35,232 nt of DNA from Oligoflexaceae bacterium (lineage in GTDB: Bacteria; Bdellovibrionota_B; Oligoflexia; Oligoflexales; Oligoflexaceae): NCBI GenBank assembly GCA_947454545.1, contig CANGNB010000004.1, positions 1 through 35,232 of the forward strand, in the 5' to 3' direction. Position 1 is the first letter of the stretch, and each line of letters begins with the position of its first letter. Positions 16,441 through 25,728 of the stretch are shown here, piece after piece. A program made the translations under genes and the position numbers. The notes under the pieces are model-generated. The model was not told where the DNA came from. It ran no database searches and saw only the letters and a program-made list of their open reading frames with translations.

Positions 16441-17379
16441 TTACGGATGGCTCTGCAGGGAAAGTGCGGGTGCACTTCTAGAAAACGTGATCGACAGTTC
16501 ATCACTCGCCGTTCGACCGACGTTATTGGTGACGGTCACCCGCAAGATATAGGTGCCTTCGACTTGGGATTGAACTTCTGTCGTTTGCACGCCATCACCT
16601 CTATCTGAAAACATCAGGTTCCCAGGGCCCGAGACGACGGTCCAAGCATAGGTCACGTTCTCTTGAGAGGCTTGTGCTGAAATTTCAATGGGGCCGCTGC
16701 TCATGAGGTCGGGCCCTGCTTGTACCATTAAGTCCCTGGTATTCCATGTCACCGCTGTTTTACGCACGGTTTTATTACCGGCTTTGTCAAACGCCGTCAC
16801 CCGCAGTTGATACACCCCATCGGCATTTGCAGAAAACATAGTCTTGGTTGGCTCGGGATGAGAAATCTGGGCTTCACCAGGTCCCGACAGGACTTCCCAC
16901 GCTATGGAGTCTGCATCCTGTGAGCTCAGATAGAGCTCGAAAGCTTGAAAGGCCCTAAAATCTGGGCTGATGATGAGGCTAGGAGGTGTGATGTCCCAGG
17001 TGAAATGCAGATTGTCAGAAAGCGTTGTTTCCCCTTTGGAAGCGATGATTTTTATGAGGTATTCGCCTTCTTTGTCTGCCGTCACGAGGGGGCTGGCTGA
17101 GGCGCGATCTGAAAAGGTGACGATACCTGGTCCAGAGACTTGCTGCCAAAGGATATTGTCGAATCCCTTGACCTGGGCCACTAGGGAAATACTGGTGTGG
17201 CTATAAATATCGCTTCCAGCTTCGACAAAGAGCGGGGATTGGTCGCGGCTGGGAAGCTTATCCTGTGAGGCGGTATCGAGCGATGCCGGGTCATGAGTCA
17301 CGGTGGACTTTTGCACCCTTGGCTCTTTGCATGATGCCAAGGCACTTAGGATGAGAAACCCGGATAAGCTTCTATGCAT
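16441..17379 (-). CDS. Lipoprotein with three PKD/Ig-like repeats
   Basis: 312 residues. The signal ends in a lipobox (ALASC, about Cys17). Three beta-sandwich repeats follow, each with a Trp and then a V/L-SGPG turn: WQQVSGPGIVTFSD, WEVLSGPGEAQIS and WTVVSGPGNLMFSD, a pattern of PKD/REJ-like (K319-type) domains in surface proteins. Start chosen at the ATG 17379, after AAGGAAGG. Likely an envelope-attached binding or structural protein. It interrupts the sulfur genes (cysK upstream, trans-sulfuration genes downstream) without an obvious metabolic link. Confidence 0.85.
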   Translation of the reverse strand: MHRSLSGFLILSALASCKEPRVQKSTVTHDPASLDTASQDKLPSRDQSPLFVEAGSDIYSHTSISLVAQVKGFDNILWQQVSGPGIVTFSDRASASPLVTADKEGEYLIKIIASKGETTLSDNLHFTWDITPPSLIISPDFRAFQAFELYLSSQDADSIAWEVLSGPGEAQISHPEPTKTMFSANADGVYQLRVTAFDKAGNKTVRKTAVTWNTRDLMVQAGPDLMSSGPIEISAQASQENVTYAWTVVSGPGNLMFSDRGDGVQTTEVQSQVEGTYILRVTVTNNVGRTASDELSITFSRSAPALSLQSHP

Positions 17380-17529
17380 GGAGGCCTTCCTTTGGCGGTC
17401 TGCAGGGGTTATCGGCATAATAGCCCTTAGAGCTTAAGGAAAATTGAGCAAGAGCATTTTAGGGATAGAATACTGGATCTTGGGAGTCCTTGGGGTGAAA
17501 AATGAGTTGAAAACTGCTTTCGAAGATAA

Positions 17530-17565
17530 GTGTCCGTATGCCTTTTGCTGTCGGCATACGGACAC
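17530..17565 (-). terminator. 13-bp perfect hairpin after cysK
   Basis: GTGTCCGTATGCC pairs perfectly with GGCATACGGACAC around a 10-base loop, 32 bases after the cysK stop. A T-rich but interrupted stretch follows on the minus strand. It most likely ends or stabilises the cysE-cysK transcript; without a full T-tract, an operator role is also possible. Confidence 0.65.
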
Positions 17566-17596
17566 GTCCTTGATAGGAAGAAAAATTTATGCGCCG

Positions 17597-18541
17597 TCAG
17601 GCATCTTCAAAAAGCCACGTCGACAGATAACGTTCACCTGTGCTTGCGATAATAGCCACAATCTGCTTGCCCTTGTTCTCAGGCCGCGAGGCGATCTGTA
17701 TCGCTGCTGCGATAGCTGCACCAGAGGAAATCCCGCAGAGGATGCCTTCTTCTTTCGCTGCTCGACGGGCCCATTGGCCAGCCTCTTCATTGCTCACCTT
17801 GATGATTTCATCAATGAGCTGAAGATCGACGATGTCGGGAATAAAGCCCGCGCCTATACCTTGAATCTTATGGGGGCCCGGTGCGCCTCCGGATAGGACT
17901 GGGGAATCCTTGGGTTCGACAGCGATAGCTTTGAAGCTCGGCTTTTTCTTTTTGAGAACGCTGCTCACACCCGTGATGGTGCCACCCGTACCCACTCCAG
18001 CAACCAAAAAATCAACCTTGCCATCGGTATCTTCCCAGATCTCAAGAGCTGTCGTCTTCTGATGGATCTCGACGTTGGCCATATTTTTAAACTGCTGGAG
18101 CATAAAGTAGCTTGGATTTTCTGCCGTGAGCTCTTCAGCACGCGCGATAGCGCCCTTCATCCCTTTTTCACCTGGTGTGAGGACTATGTCTGCGCCTAGG
18201 GCTTTGAGCATCTTGCGGCGCTCTATGCTCATGGTCTCGGGCATCGTGAGGATCAGTTTGTAACCCTTTTGAGCTGCGACAAAAGCCAGGCCTATACCCG
18301 TATTACCACTGGTTGGTTCGATCAGGGTCGAACCAGGCTTCAGTTCGCCAGCCGCCTCTGCCGCCTCTATCATGGCAGCGCCGATCCTGTCCTTGACGCT
18401 TGAAAGGGGATTAAAAAATTCAAGCTTAAGTAAAATCTCGCCATGCAGACCAGCATTGAGTTTTGGGATGCGAACCAAGGGTGTGTTGCCGATAGTTTCC
18501 AGAATATTTGCGGCTATTTTAGGTCGATGACGCCTTTCCAT
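17597..18541 (-). CDS. cysK: Cysteine synthase A (O-acetylserine sulfhydrylase)
   Basis: Makes cysteine from O-acetylserine and sulfide with PLP, in the cytoplasm. 314 residues, the usual size. The PLP lysine is K50 in PLSSVKDR; the substrate loop TSGNTG is at 77-82 and the phosphate-binding GTGGT loop follows in the middle. It starts 44 bases after the cysE stop, with AAGGA upstream, so cysE-cysK form one unit; its partner's C-terminus suits formation of the cysteine synthase complex. Last gene of the sulfate-to-cysteine series, followed by a strong hairpin. Confidence 0.96.
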   Translation of the reverse strand: MERRHRPKIAANILETIGNTPLVRIPKLNAGLHGEILLKLEFFNPLSSVKDRIGAAMIEAAEAAGELKPGSTLIEPTSGNTGIGLAFVAAQKGYKLILTMPETMSIERRKMLKALGADIVLTPGEKGMKGAIARAEELTAENPSYFMLQQFKNMANVEIHQKTTALEIWEDTDGKVDFLVAGVGTGGTITGVSSVLKKKKPSFKAIAVEPKDSPVLSGGAPGPHKIQGIGAGFIPDIVDLQLIDEIIKVSNEEAGQWARRAAKEEGILCGISSGAAIAAAIQIASRPENKGKQIVAIIASTGERYLSTWLFEDA

Positions 18542-18585
18542 GAACAGTTCCTTATAGAGAGTGTGACTTGCACAGTAAAGTTAAA

Positions 18586-19398
18586 CTAGATCCCGCCACC
18601 ATCACGAAAGAGGTGAGAGACAAATTGCTGCTGGGTGATGCGACTTTTACTAGGGACACTTTCGGTGAGCCAGACATTACCTCCGATGATGCTCCCTTCG
18701 CCAATCATGATGCGGCCCAGTATCGTCGCGCCTGAGTACACGGTGACCTGATCGCCGAGAATAGGGTGTCGCGCTTCGCCCTTGATCACCATGCCCTCTT
18801 GATCGCGATGAAAGCGCTTGGCACCCAGAGTCACACCCTGATAGAGAGTGACGCGATTGCCAATGATGGCCGTCTCACCAATCACTGTTCCAGTGCCGTG
18901 ATCGATGAAAAAATGCGATCCAATCTGGGCACCCGGATGGATGTCGATACCCGTCTCCTGATGAGCCCTCTCGGCAATCATGCGTGGTAGCAGCGGCCAG
19001 TGTAAGCGGTAGAAAATATGCGCGATACGATGCGCGGACACAGCTTTAAATCCCGGGTAACAAAACATCACCTCCACCGGATCGGAGGTGGCCGGATCAT
19101 CGAGTAAGGCGGCCTCGATATCCGATCGAAACAGTGGCCCCAGCGTGCTCAGCTGAGCCAGAACAGGCTCAAGACTGAGGCTCTGAACAGCTTCGCTATG
19201 CTGATAGGTTTCTTGCAGGCAACTCAGCAGCTTTTGGACAACAGGGGCTAAGCTCTGCTCAAAGCTCCGCTTTTCATGATCGAGAACGAGGGCTGCGACG
19301 GTCAAACGAACAAGACGTTCGATCTGCTCGTGAAAGGTGCAGAGCAGCCCATGTTCGATGGAAGTCCTTTGGAGTGTCTGTTCCCAGGTCTGTGGCAT
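18586..19398 (-). CDS. cysE: Serine O-acetyltransferase
   Basis: Makes O-acetylserine, the carbon acceptor for sulfide. 270 residues: a helical N-terminal domain (to about 135), then left-handed beta-helix hexapeptide repeats with the catalytic-type motifs ETGIDIHPGAQIG and FFIDHGTGTVIGETA. The chain ends in GGGI; bacterial CysE proteins that dock into CysK end in Gly-Ile or similar, so a cysteine synthase complex with the adjacent cysK is likely (inference). The start has GGAG upstream. 135 bases separate it from cysN; a TATAAG and a partial dyad (TGAACC...GGTTCCA) there could be a separate promoter and operator. Confidence 0.94.
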   Translation of the reverse strand: MPQTWEQTLQRTSIEHGLLCTFHEQIERLVRLTVAALVLDHEKRSFEQSLAPVVQKLLSCLQETYQHSEAVQSLSLEPVLAQLSTLGPLFRSDIEAALLDDPATSDPVEVMFCYPGFKAVSAHRIAHIFYRLHWPLLPRMIAERAHQETGIDIHPGAQIGSHFFIDHGTGTVIGETAIIGNRVTLYQGVTLGAKRFHRDQEGMVIKGEARHPILGDQVTVYSGATILGRIMIGEGSIIGGNVWLTESVPSKSRITQQQFVSHLFRDGGGI

Positions 19399-19533
19399 TA
19401 CGAAGTCTCCGTCAAGAACTTTGGTTCATCCCTTCCTCTTATACCCTGAACCTGGACTCGGTTCCAGAGACTTTCATGCCAATTGCTGAGAAAAGTTTTG
19501 CGTAAGGTCTTAGCCTCACAAACATACCCATGA

Positions 19534-21039
19534 TCAGATGCCAAGCCCATGTTCAAAGGTGCCGAGTCCCCGCTGGATCAAACGTTTTTGTAGGCTTTCG
19601 CTGAGAGGATCTTGTTCAAGATGCACATGCCAGCCAAGTTCCCACAGACTTTCTATGATCTTGAGGGAGGCATCCGCAGTATTGTTCTGCAAAAAATTCC
19701 GAGGAATTTGCAGGATGCGTTCGCCTTCGATCTCCGAAGGCTCGACAAAGTGATCGACAAGCCTCAGGCTGCCGACAGCAGAAGAACGATGGTTTTGGCC
19801 GTCAATATCCTTGATGATCCCTGCAGCGACTGTTCGAAAGCTCCGAGGATCGATCAAGATGAAAGCTCCCGCGTACTTATCGTCAGCAAAGGTATCAATG
19901 GCCAGGAGTCGAGAGCTCTCAATTTTGACCCGAGCGACATCATTGACCTGCAGCTGTGTGGAGGGCACCGGAGCCAGTTGCTCTAAATCAAAGCGATAGG
20001 CGATCTGAACTATTTGGGCTCGGGTCGTTTGCGAGCCAAGGCGCAAGAGATAGCGTTCGTCGAGGCGCTGAGCTTCCTCGTCGAACCATACGAGCTCAGC
20101 GTTAAATGCCTGAGCTGTCTTGGGCTGCTGTCCCTCAGCTAAGATGAGGCTGCCGCGTTCCAGATCACGTTCATCGTCCAAACTCACCGCGATGGCATCT
20201 CCAGCTTGAGCCTGGTTTGCGTTTTGGCCGTGGACCCAGAGCGAACGAATGTGGCTTTTCTGCTGCGACGGCCAAAGCGTGACCTCATCGCCAAGCTTTA
20301 GGGGGCCTGAACGCAGGGTTCCGCTTGCCAGACGCTGTCCCGATCGATCCCGCAGGATCAATTGCACGGGAAGATAAGGACTTTGTGTGGAGAGTGCCGT
20401 CGAAGGCAGGGTCTCCAAGAGCTCGAGCAGAGAGGGCCCCTTATACCAAGGGGTAGCCGAACTTTTAGAACTCACATTGTCCCCGAGCAGAGCACTGAGC
20501 GGCAGACTGTGGAGAGACTGGGCCCCATGAACCCATGCCAGGCGCCGAAAGTCGCGATCTATGGCTTCAATCCGTTCTTGATCGTAGTCGATTGCATCGA
20601 TTTTATTGATGGCCAAGATCACATGTGGGACGCCTAGCTGAGCGATCAGATAGGAGTGGCGCCGTGTTTGTTCGATGACACCCTGGCGAGCATCGACTAG
20701 GATGATGGCGACATCGGCGCGTGAGGCGGCCGTTACCATGTTGCGCGTATACTGGACATGACCTGGGGCATCAGCAAGGATAAATTTACGCTTTGTACTC
20801 GCAAAGTATTTATAAGCGACATCGATGGTGATACCTTGCTCGCGCTCGGATTTGAGGCCGTCGGTGAGCAGGGATAGATCGGGTTGCCCCTGGATCAGGC
20901 GAGCCTTTTGCAAGGCTTCCCACTGATCATCGAGGACAGCCCGACTCTCATAGAGGAGGCGACCTATTAAAGTCGACTTGCCATCATCGACGCTACCAGC
21001 CGTGGTGATGCGGAGGACCTGTTGGGTTAAGGAGCTCAT
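19534..21039 (-). CDS. cysN: Sulfate adenylyltransferase subunit 1 (GTPase)
   Basis: With CysD, activates sulfate to APS, driven by GTP hydrolysis. 501 residues with an EF-Tu-like GTPase domain: P-loop GSVDDGKS (15-22), DAPGH (90-94) and NKID (145-148), followed by beta-barrel domains. No APS kinase (CysC) domain is fused. After the barrel (about residue 410) there is a tail of some 90 residues, longer than the roughly 45 in E. coli CysN, with a helical segment (SLKIIESLWELGWHVHLEQ). The start overlaps the cysD stop by one base, so the two subunits are translationally coupled. Confidence 0.96.
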   Translation of the reverse strand: MSSLTQQVLRITTAGSVDDGKSTLIGRLLYESRAVLDDQWEALQKARLIQGQPDLSLLTDGLKSEREQGITIDVAYKYFASTKRKFILADAPGHVQYTRNMVTAASRADVAIILVDARQGVIEQTRRHSYLIAQLGVPHVILAINKIDAIDYDQERIEAIDRDFRRLAWVHGAQSLHSLPLSALLGDNVSSKSSATPWYKGPSLLELLETLPSTALSTQSPYLPVQLILRDRSGQRLASGTLRSGPLKLGDEVTLWPSQQKSHIRSLWVHGQNANQAQAGDAIAVSLDDERDLERGSLILAEGQQPKTAQAFNAELVWFDEEAQRLDERYLLRLGSQTTRAQIVQIAYRFDLEQLAPVPSTQLQVNDVARVKIESSRLLAIDTFADDKYAGAFILIDPRSFRTVAAGIIKDIDGQNHRSSAVGSLRLVDHFVEPSEIEGERILQIPRNFLQNNTADASLKIIESLWELGWHVHLEQDPLSESLQKRLIQRGLGTFEHGLGI

Positions 21040-21950
21040 CAGAAGTAACCCTCTCTTTTCTTGAGTTCCATGGAAGCATCTTGATCGTGATCAATGGCTC
21101 GAGTTGCACGTTCTGAGCTGCGAATTGTGAACAGCTCTTCAATGATGGCATCGATGTCCTGAGCCTGCGAACGCATCGCGCCTGTGCAGGGGCTGCAGCC
21201 TAGAGTGCGAAAGCGACTCCAGACTTTCTTCGCATCAGGATCCTGTCGGCGCGGATCGTCCTCGTCGAGAGGGATGAGATTTTTGCCTTTATCGAGGACC
21301 CAGCGTTCTGCTGCATAGTAGAGTGGAACGATAGGAATAGCCTCGCGGCGGATATAGTGCCAGATATCATACTCGGTCCAATTAGAGAGCGGAAAGACTC
21401 GCATGTTTTCACCGGGATGCACTTTGCTGTTGTAGAGAGTCCAGAGCTCTGGCCTTTGATTTTTCGGATCCCATTGGCCATGCTGATCACGAAAGGAAAA
21501 AATACGCTCTTTAGCACGTGAGCGCTCCTCGTCGCGTCGAGCTCCTCCTAAGGCTGCGTCGACCTGATAGAGCCGCAGGACCTGGAGCAAGCTTTCGGTT
21601 TTGAGCAGGGCACAGCAAGCGCTGGTGCCGAGAGCAAAGGGATTTGTCCCTTTGGCGATAGCCGGCTCGTTGCGATGGACGATGAGCTCGAGCCCGAGAT
21701 CGCGAGCCACCTGATCCCTAAAGCTATACATCTCCTTGAACTTAAAGCCGGTATCTACATGGATAAGAGGGAAGGGTATTTTTCCCGGTAAAAACGCTTT
21801 TTTTGCGAGATGCAGCAGCACCGATGAGTCTTTGCCGACCGAATAGAGGATAGCAGGACGCTCAAAGCTGGCAGCAACTTCACGCAGGATTTCGATACTC
21901 TCGGCCTCCAATTCGTGCAAGTAACGCTCGTCATGGGGATGGATAGGCAT
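21039..21950 (-). CDS. cysD: Sulfate adenylyltransferase subunit 2
   Basis: Catalytic subunit that forms APS from ATP and sulfate. 303 residues, against 302 in E. coli. The PP-loop is SVGKDSS (37-43); [15 protein letters not shown] and the C-terminal LGCSPCTGA are typical. I chose ATG 21950 (AAAGGAG upstream); an extended reading to 22034 runs deep into cysH. It overlaps the cysH 3' end by 20 bases and the cysN start by one base. Confidence 0.96.
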   Translation of the reverse strand: MPIHPHDERYLHELEAESIEILREVAASFERPAILYSVGKDSSVLLHLAKKAFLPGKIPFPLIHVDTGFKFKEMYSFRDQVARDLGLELIVHRNEPAIAKGTNPFALGTSACCALLKTESLLQVLRLYQVDAALGGARRDEERSRAKERIFSFRDQHGQWDPKNQRPELWTLYNSKVHPGENMRVFPLSNWTEYDIWHYIRREAIPIVPLYYAAERWVLDKGKNLIPLDEDDPRRQDPDAKKVWSRFRTLGCSPCTGAMRSQAQDIDAIIEELFTIRSSERATRAIDHDQDASMELKKREGYF

Positions 21951-22689
21951 GGGTCGTCTCCTTTCGGGCATGAGTGTGAAGGCCGCACTCTTTGTGTTGA
22001 TCTCGTTCCCACCACCAGCGTCCTGCGCGCACATCTTCGCCTGCTTCTATAGCGCGTGTGCAAGGCGCGCAGCCTATGCTGGGATAGCCTCGATCATGGA
22101 GGGGGTTGTAAGGAAGCTGATGCGTATGCACATAGTCCCAAATCTGTTCGAGGCTCCAGTGAGCAAGTGGATTGAGCTTCCAACGTCCACTGCTCTCTTT
22201 TTCCGCGAGCTCTAGTGTGGAGCGAGCCTGTGATTGCTCGCGGCGTAGACCGGTCAACCAAGCTCCATGAGGACTCAGGGCACGGGTCAGGGGTTCGATC
22301 TTGCGAATCTCACAGCAGTGCTTGCGAAGTTCAAGGCTCTGGTAAAAAGCATTGGGCCCCTCCCTACTGACAAAGTCCTCAAGGGCTGCTGCATCAGGTG
22401 AAACCATGCGAAAGGCTATAGAAAATCGCAGGCGCCAGAGCTCAATGAGATCGTAGGTCTCTGCAGGCAAGCGCCCTGTATCAAGGACAAAGCTCTGGAT
22501 GCGATCCTTATAAGGCAAGGCCATATGCTGGAGCACTAGATCTTCAAGACCAAAGCTATTGGCCAAAGCTAAGGATCCAGGAAATAGCGTGACGGCACGA
22601 GCGACGATGTCCTCAGCACGAGGCGCCAGAGCTCCTTGGGCCAGCTGCTCGAGCCACCGAAGAGCGTCGAAGGAAAGGTCTTCGCTCAT
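21931..22689 (-). CDS. cysH: Adenylyl-sulfate (APS) reductase, 4Fe-4S type
   Basis: Reduces activated sulfate to sulfite using thioredoxin. 252 residues. It has the cysteine pairs CC (125-126) and C207-x2-C210 that ligate the 4Fe-4S cluster of APS reductases, and the catalytic Cys235 in ECGLH. PAPS reductases such as E. coli CysH lack the cluster cysteines, so APS is the expected substrate, in keeping with no APS kinase in the cluster. Start overlaps the cysI stop (ATGA). The last 20 bases overlap cysD. Confidence 0.94.
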   Translation of the reverse strand: MSEDLSFDALRWLEQLAQGALAPRAEDIVARAVTLFPGSLALANSFGLEDLVLQHMALPYKDRIQSFVLDTGRLPAETYDLIELWRLRFSIAFRMVSPDAAALEDFVSREGPNAFYQSLELRKHCCEIRKIEPLTRALSPHGAWLTGLRREQSQARSTLELAEKESSGRWKLNPLAHWSLEQIWDYVHTHQLPYNPLHDRGYPSIGCAPCTRAIEAGEDVRAGRWWWERDQHKECGLHTHARKETTHAYPSP

Positions 22690-24347
22690 AGAGCTGCTCC
22701 TAAACGTTCCAAACCATAGCGCAAGGCAAAGTCACCCAGGCGCTCCTCATTGGGGCTTTCTTGGACCCAAAGAGCTGTAAGTTTTTCAAAGAGTTCCGAG
22801 AGCTGATCGATCTTGACCTTATCTTTGATTTTTTGAGCGAGGCGGCGGCCTTCGGCATCGCCTCCGATGTAAAGGGCATAATGCCCAGGGAGTTGCCCAA
22901 CTAAGCCGATTTCGGCGCTATAGGGTCGCGCACAACCATTAGGGCAGCCCGTGATGCGAATCACCGGAGCGCGTTCATTCGCCTGATGACGATCGAGGCT
23001 TTCCTGAAACCAGCCAAAAATCTGCGGGCCAGCGCGCTCAGCTTCAGCGAGGGCCTTGGTACAGGTGGGCAGGGCCACACAGGTGAGAGCCCTATCGTAG
23101 AGCTTTTGGGGACTGTGTGGGCTGAGTCCTCGAGCATCCAAAAGGCTTTCGATCGCTTTTTGATCCTCAGGCCGAATCCCAAGCAAAATCAGATCCTGAT
23201 CGGCGGTGACCTGGACTGAGAGCTGGTAAGTTGCAATCAGATCGCGCAGTGTGCTTTTGAGGGGGCGCTTTTCGGTGTCGATGAGGCGTCCAGAAAGGGT
23301 ATGAAAGCCGAGCGAAAGACTGCCATTGCGATGCTGGGACCAACCGAGATAGGAAGGCGTCTTCCATTCGGGGAGCGGTCGTTGCTCAAAGCGGATGCCC
23401 GCTCGCTCTTCGACTTCGCCCTGAAACCAAGCAACCCCCTTTTTGTCGAGCAGATACTTGAGTCGCGCAAATGTACGATTTTCTCGATTTCCGTAGTCTC
23501 TCTGGGTCGTCACAACCGCTTCGGTCACGGCGATCAGGGATGCCGCAGGAATCCAACCCAGAGCGTCGGCCAAGCGCGGGTGAGTCTCGGCATCGCTGTG
23601 CGACATGCCCATACCCCCACCGACAAAGACGAAGTAGCCCTCAAGCTGATCGTTGGCATCGAAGCTTGCAGCTAAAGAAAGATCTTGCGTGTAAAGATCG
23701 ATCGAGTTGTCGCCGACGGCTGTGATACCAATCTTGAATTTGCGAGGAAGATAGGCCTGCCCGTAGATGCGATCGATTTTCTCTTCGACAACAGGTTCTC
23801 CATCCAAAAAGATTTCAAAGTAGGCATTCGTATCAGCTTCAAAATGCTTGGAAATGAGATCCGCAGGGGCATCAAGTTGAGCAAGGCGCGGATCGCCCCA
23901 AGGATTCACAGCCTGTGCCACATTGCGAACGACATCACCGCAAGCTCCAACGGTGGAACTCAGCGCCGTATGGATATCTTGAATAGCGGCTTTAAGATTG
24001 CTTTTAAGCACCCCATGAAGCTGGACGCTTTGTCGGGTGGTGAGACGCAGGCCGCTGCTCGCATAGCGATCGGCTATCGTGTCCCAGGCTAGCCATTGTG
24101 CGGCCGTCAGGCGACCGCCGGGAATACGCCCACGCACCATGAGAGTAAAGGGTTTGGGGCCCTCGGGATCACCAGGCTTTCTGCGATCGCGATCCTTTTG
24201 CTGGTAGGCTCCCCAAAATTTGAGCAGGTGCTCACCATTGATGCTGAACTTGGGGGAGTCGCTCTGCAGTTCTTCGGCGAGCGTGCCGCGGAGGCCATGG
24301 GATTCTTCTTTCAAGAGTTCGATTTTAGTTTTTTCGGTAAGGCTCAT
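22686..24347 (-). CDS. cysI: Sulfite reductase hemoprotein
   Basis: Reduces sulfite to sulfide by six electrons. 553 residues, colinear with E. coli CysI: ESHGLRGTLAEEL start, YQQKDRD, siroheme-binding LRLTTRQSVQLHG, YLPRKFK, EAVVTTQRDYGNR. The 4Fe-4S cluster ligands are CVALPTC (about 421 and 427) and CPNGC (about 466 and 470). AAGGAG precedes the start, which overlaps the siroheme gene stop (ATGA). The flavoprotein CysJ is not in the window, so the electron donor must be elsewhere or be another type, e.g. ferredoxin. Confidence 0.95.
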   Translation of the reverse strand: MSLTEKTKIELLKEESHGLRGTLAEELQSDSPKFSINGEHLLKFWGAYQQKDRDRRKPGDPEGPKPFTLMVRGRIPGGRLTAAQWLAWDTIADRYASSGLRLTTRQSVQLHGVLKSNLKAAIQDIHTALSSTVGACGDVVRNVAQAVNPWGDPRLAQLDAPADLISKHFEADTNAYFEIFLDGEPVVEEKIDRIYGQAYLPRKFKIGITAVGDNSIDLYTQDLSLAASFDANDQLEGYFVFVGGGMGMSHSDAETHPRLADALGWIPAASLIAVTEAVVTTQRDYGNRENRTFARLKYLLDKKGVAWFQGEVEERAGIRFEQRPLPEWKTPSYLGWSQHRNGSLSLGFHTLSGRLIDTEKRPLKSTLRDLIATYQLSVQVTADQDLILLGIRPEDQKAIESLLDARGLSPHSPQKLYDRALTCVALPTCTKALAEAERAGPQIFGWFQESLDRHQANERAPVIRITGCPNGCARPYSAEIGLVGQLPGHYALYIGGDAEGRRLAQKIKDKVKIDQLSELFEKLTALWVQESPNEERLGDFALRYGLERLGAAL

Positions 24348-24949
24348 GTGAGTTCTCCTTTTGGGCGATGAGGTGCACCTTGTTCTATCCAGTGTGTCAG
24401 CTGCTCTCGTAGAGCCTGCATGCGCTGGACCGTATCGGGGATGTGGGTCCGCACAGAACTGCGCAAGCGAACGAGCTGATCAAATTCGGGGGTGATATCC
24501 TGCGGCAAAAACTCTTCGAGCCAGAGTCGAATCGCACGTGCGACTCCAGGGAAAAGACCTTGCGTTGAGATCGCTAGCTGCAAAGGACCGCGATGAAGTT
24601 GAGCGGCAAAGTAAAAATCAGAGGCCTTGGGTTCATCGACGGCATTGATGATGATCCTGGCAGCGCGTGCGGCATCGGCTACGGCCGCATGCGCAAGCGG
24701 CTCATTGACGGCTGAAATTATCAAAAAGACGCCTTCGAGATCAGAGGGCTCCCAAGCTCTTTGTTCCCAACTCGCTCCATAGGATTCTATAAGGCGCAGA
24801 GTATCCGGGTGAAAGTGCTTGGCAATGACGCGAAGCGTGGCGCCCGTCTCAACGAGTTTTTCCAGTTTTTCCAGAGCGACCAGTCCGCCGCCAATGACAA
24901 GGACGGGCTTTTGTTTCAAATCAAAGAAAACGGGTAAGAGTGAACTCAT
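24344..24949 (-). CDS. Precorrin-2 dehydrogenase/sirohydrochlorin ferrochelatase
   Basis: Oxidises precorrin-2 and inserts iron to make siroheme; equals the N-terminal half of CysG or yeast Met8p. 201 residues. NAD-binding fold VIGGGLVALEK (18-28), and NAVDEPKASDFYF, which aligns with the active-site Asp region of the family. I chose ATG 24949 with GGAGG upstream. It overlaps cobA by 29 bases and cysI by 3. Thus the bifunctional CysG is split into two adjacent genes here. Siroheme is the cofactor of the sulfite reductase encoded next. Confidence 0.92.
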   Translation of the reverse strand: MSSLLPVFFDLKQKPVLVIGGGLVALEKLEKLVETGATLRVIAKHFHPDTLRLIESYGASWEQRAWEPSDLEGVFLIISAVNEPLAHAAVADAARAARIIINAVDEPKASDFYFAAQLHRGPLQLAISTQGLFPGVARAIRLWLEEFLPQDITPEFDQLVRLRSSVRTHIPDTVQRMQALREQLTHWIEQGAPHRPKGELT

Positions 24950-25706
24950 CAGTCTTGTCCTCCGCATGGGTTTGGTTAAGGGCTGTGCTCTCCATCAGGG
25001 AGACGTTGCTGCCGATATAGATGATGCCTGGGCCTTTGGTTTTCTTTTCAAAGCCTGTTTGCTGCCAAATCCCAAGCTGACTTTTGCTGAGGTGAGTACG
25101 CCCCTCCTCATCCGTCTCTAAGATGGCGATGGGACGCTGACGCTCAGCTCCAAAAGCACGGAGTCGGGCGATGATAGTGGGGAGCTTTTCTATGCCCATA
25201 AAGATGACAAGAGTACCTTGGTAATGAGCGAGTTCGTGCCAGTAGGCTGGGTCATCCGGTAGGTGGTGTCCCTGGATCGCTCGAAATTCGTTGCCATGAC
25301 CGCGAGCGGTGAGGGGAAGGGCCCATTCCGCTGCGATGCCATTCATGGCGCTGATGCCGGGAATAATCTGATAAGCAAGGCCTGCAGCTCGGAGAGCCGC
25401 GACTTCTTCGGCGCCCCGACCAAAGATAAAGGGGTCACCGCCTTTGAGACGAACCACACGTTTGCCCTGCTGACCATAGGCTACCAATAGATCATTGATC
25501 TCATGCTGCTTGAGAGCATGCTGGCCGCAGCGTTTGCCAACATAGACAGTCTTGGCTCGTTTTGGAAAGAGCTTGCGTACATCGCTCGCAAGCAGAGCAT
25601 CGTAGAGTATCACTTCAGCTTTTTGCAGAGCTTTGACGGCGCCTAAAGTCAGAAGATCGACTGAGCCGGGACCAGCTCCGACCAGACTCACAAAACCTTG
25701 CTTCAT
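24921..25706 (-). CDS. cobA: Uroporphyrinogen-III C-methyltransferase
   Basis: Uses SAM to make precorrin-2 from uroporphyrinogen III, the branch point to siroheme. 261 residues, the usual size. VGAGPGSVDLLTLGAVKAL (residues 8-26), RLKGGDPFIFGRGAEE and IPGISAMNGIAAEW are family motifs; the usual Thr-His-Arg region reads LTARGHGNEF, slightly unusual. AGAGGA precedes ATG 25706; an upstream extension would run through the inverted repeat. First structural gene of the sulfur operon, behind a roughly 370-base leader holding a Cys-rich ORF and a long hairpin. Confidence 0.94.
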   Translation of the reverse strand: MKQGFVSLVGAGPGSVDLLTLGAVKALQKAEVILYDALLASDVRKLFPKRAKTVYVGKRCGQHALKQHEINDLLVAYGQQGKRVVRLKGGDPFIFGRGAEEVAALRAAGLAYQIIPGISAMNGIAAEWALPLTARGHGNEFRAIQGHHLPDDPAYWHELAHYQGTLVIFMGIEKLPTIIARLRAFGAERQRPIAILETDEEGRTHLSKSQLGIWQQTGFEKKTKGPGIIYIGSNVSLMESTALNQTHAEDKTDEFTLTRFL

Positions 25707-25728
25707 AAGTATCCTCTTAGGTGAGCGA

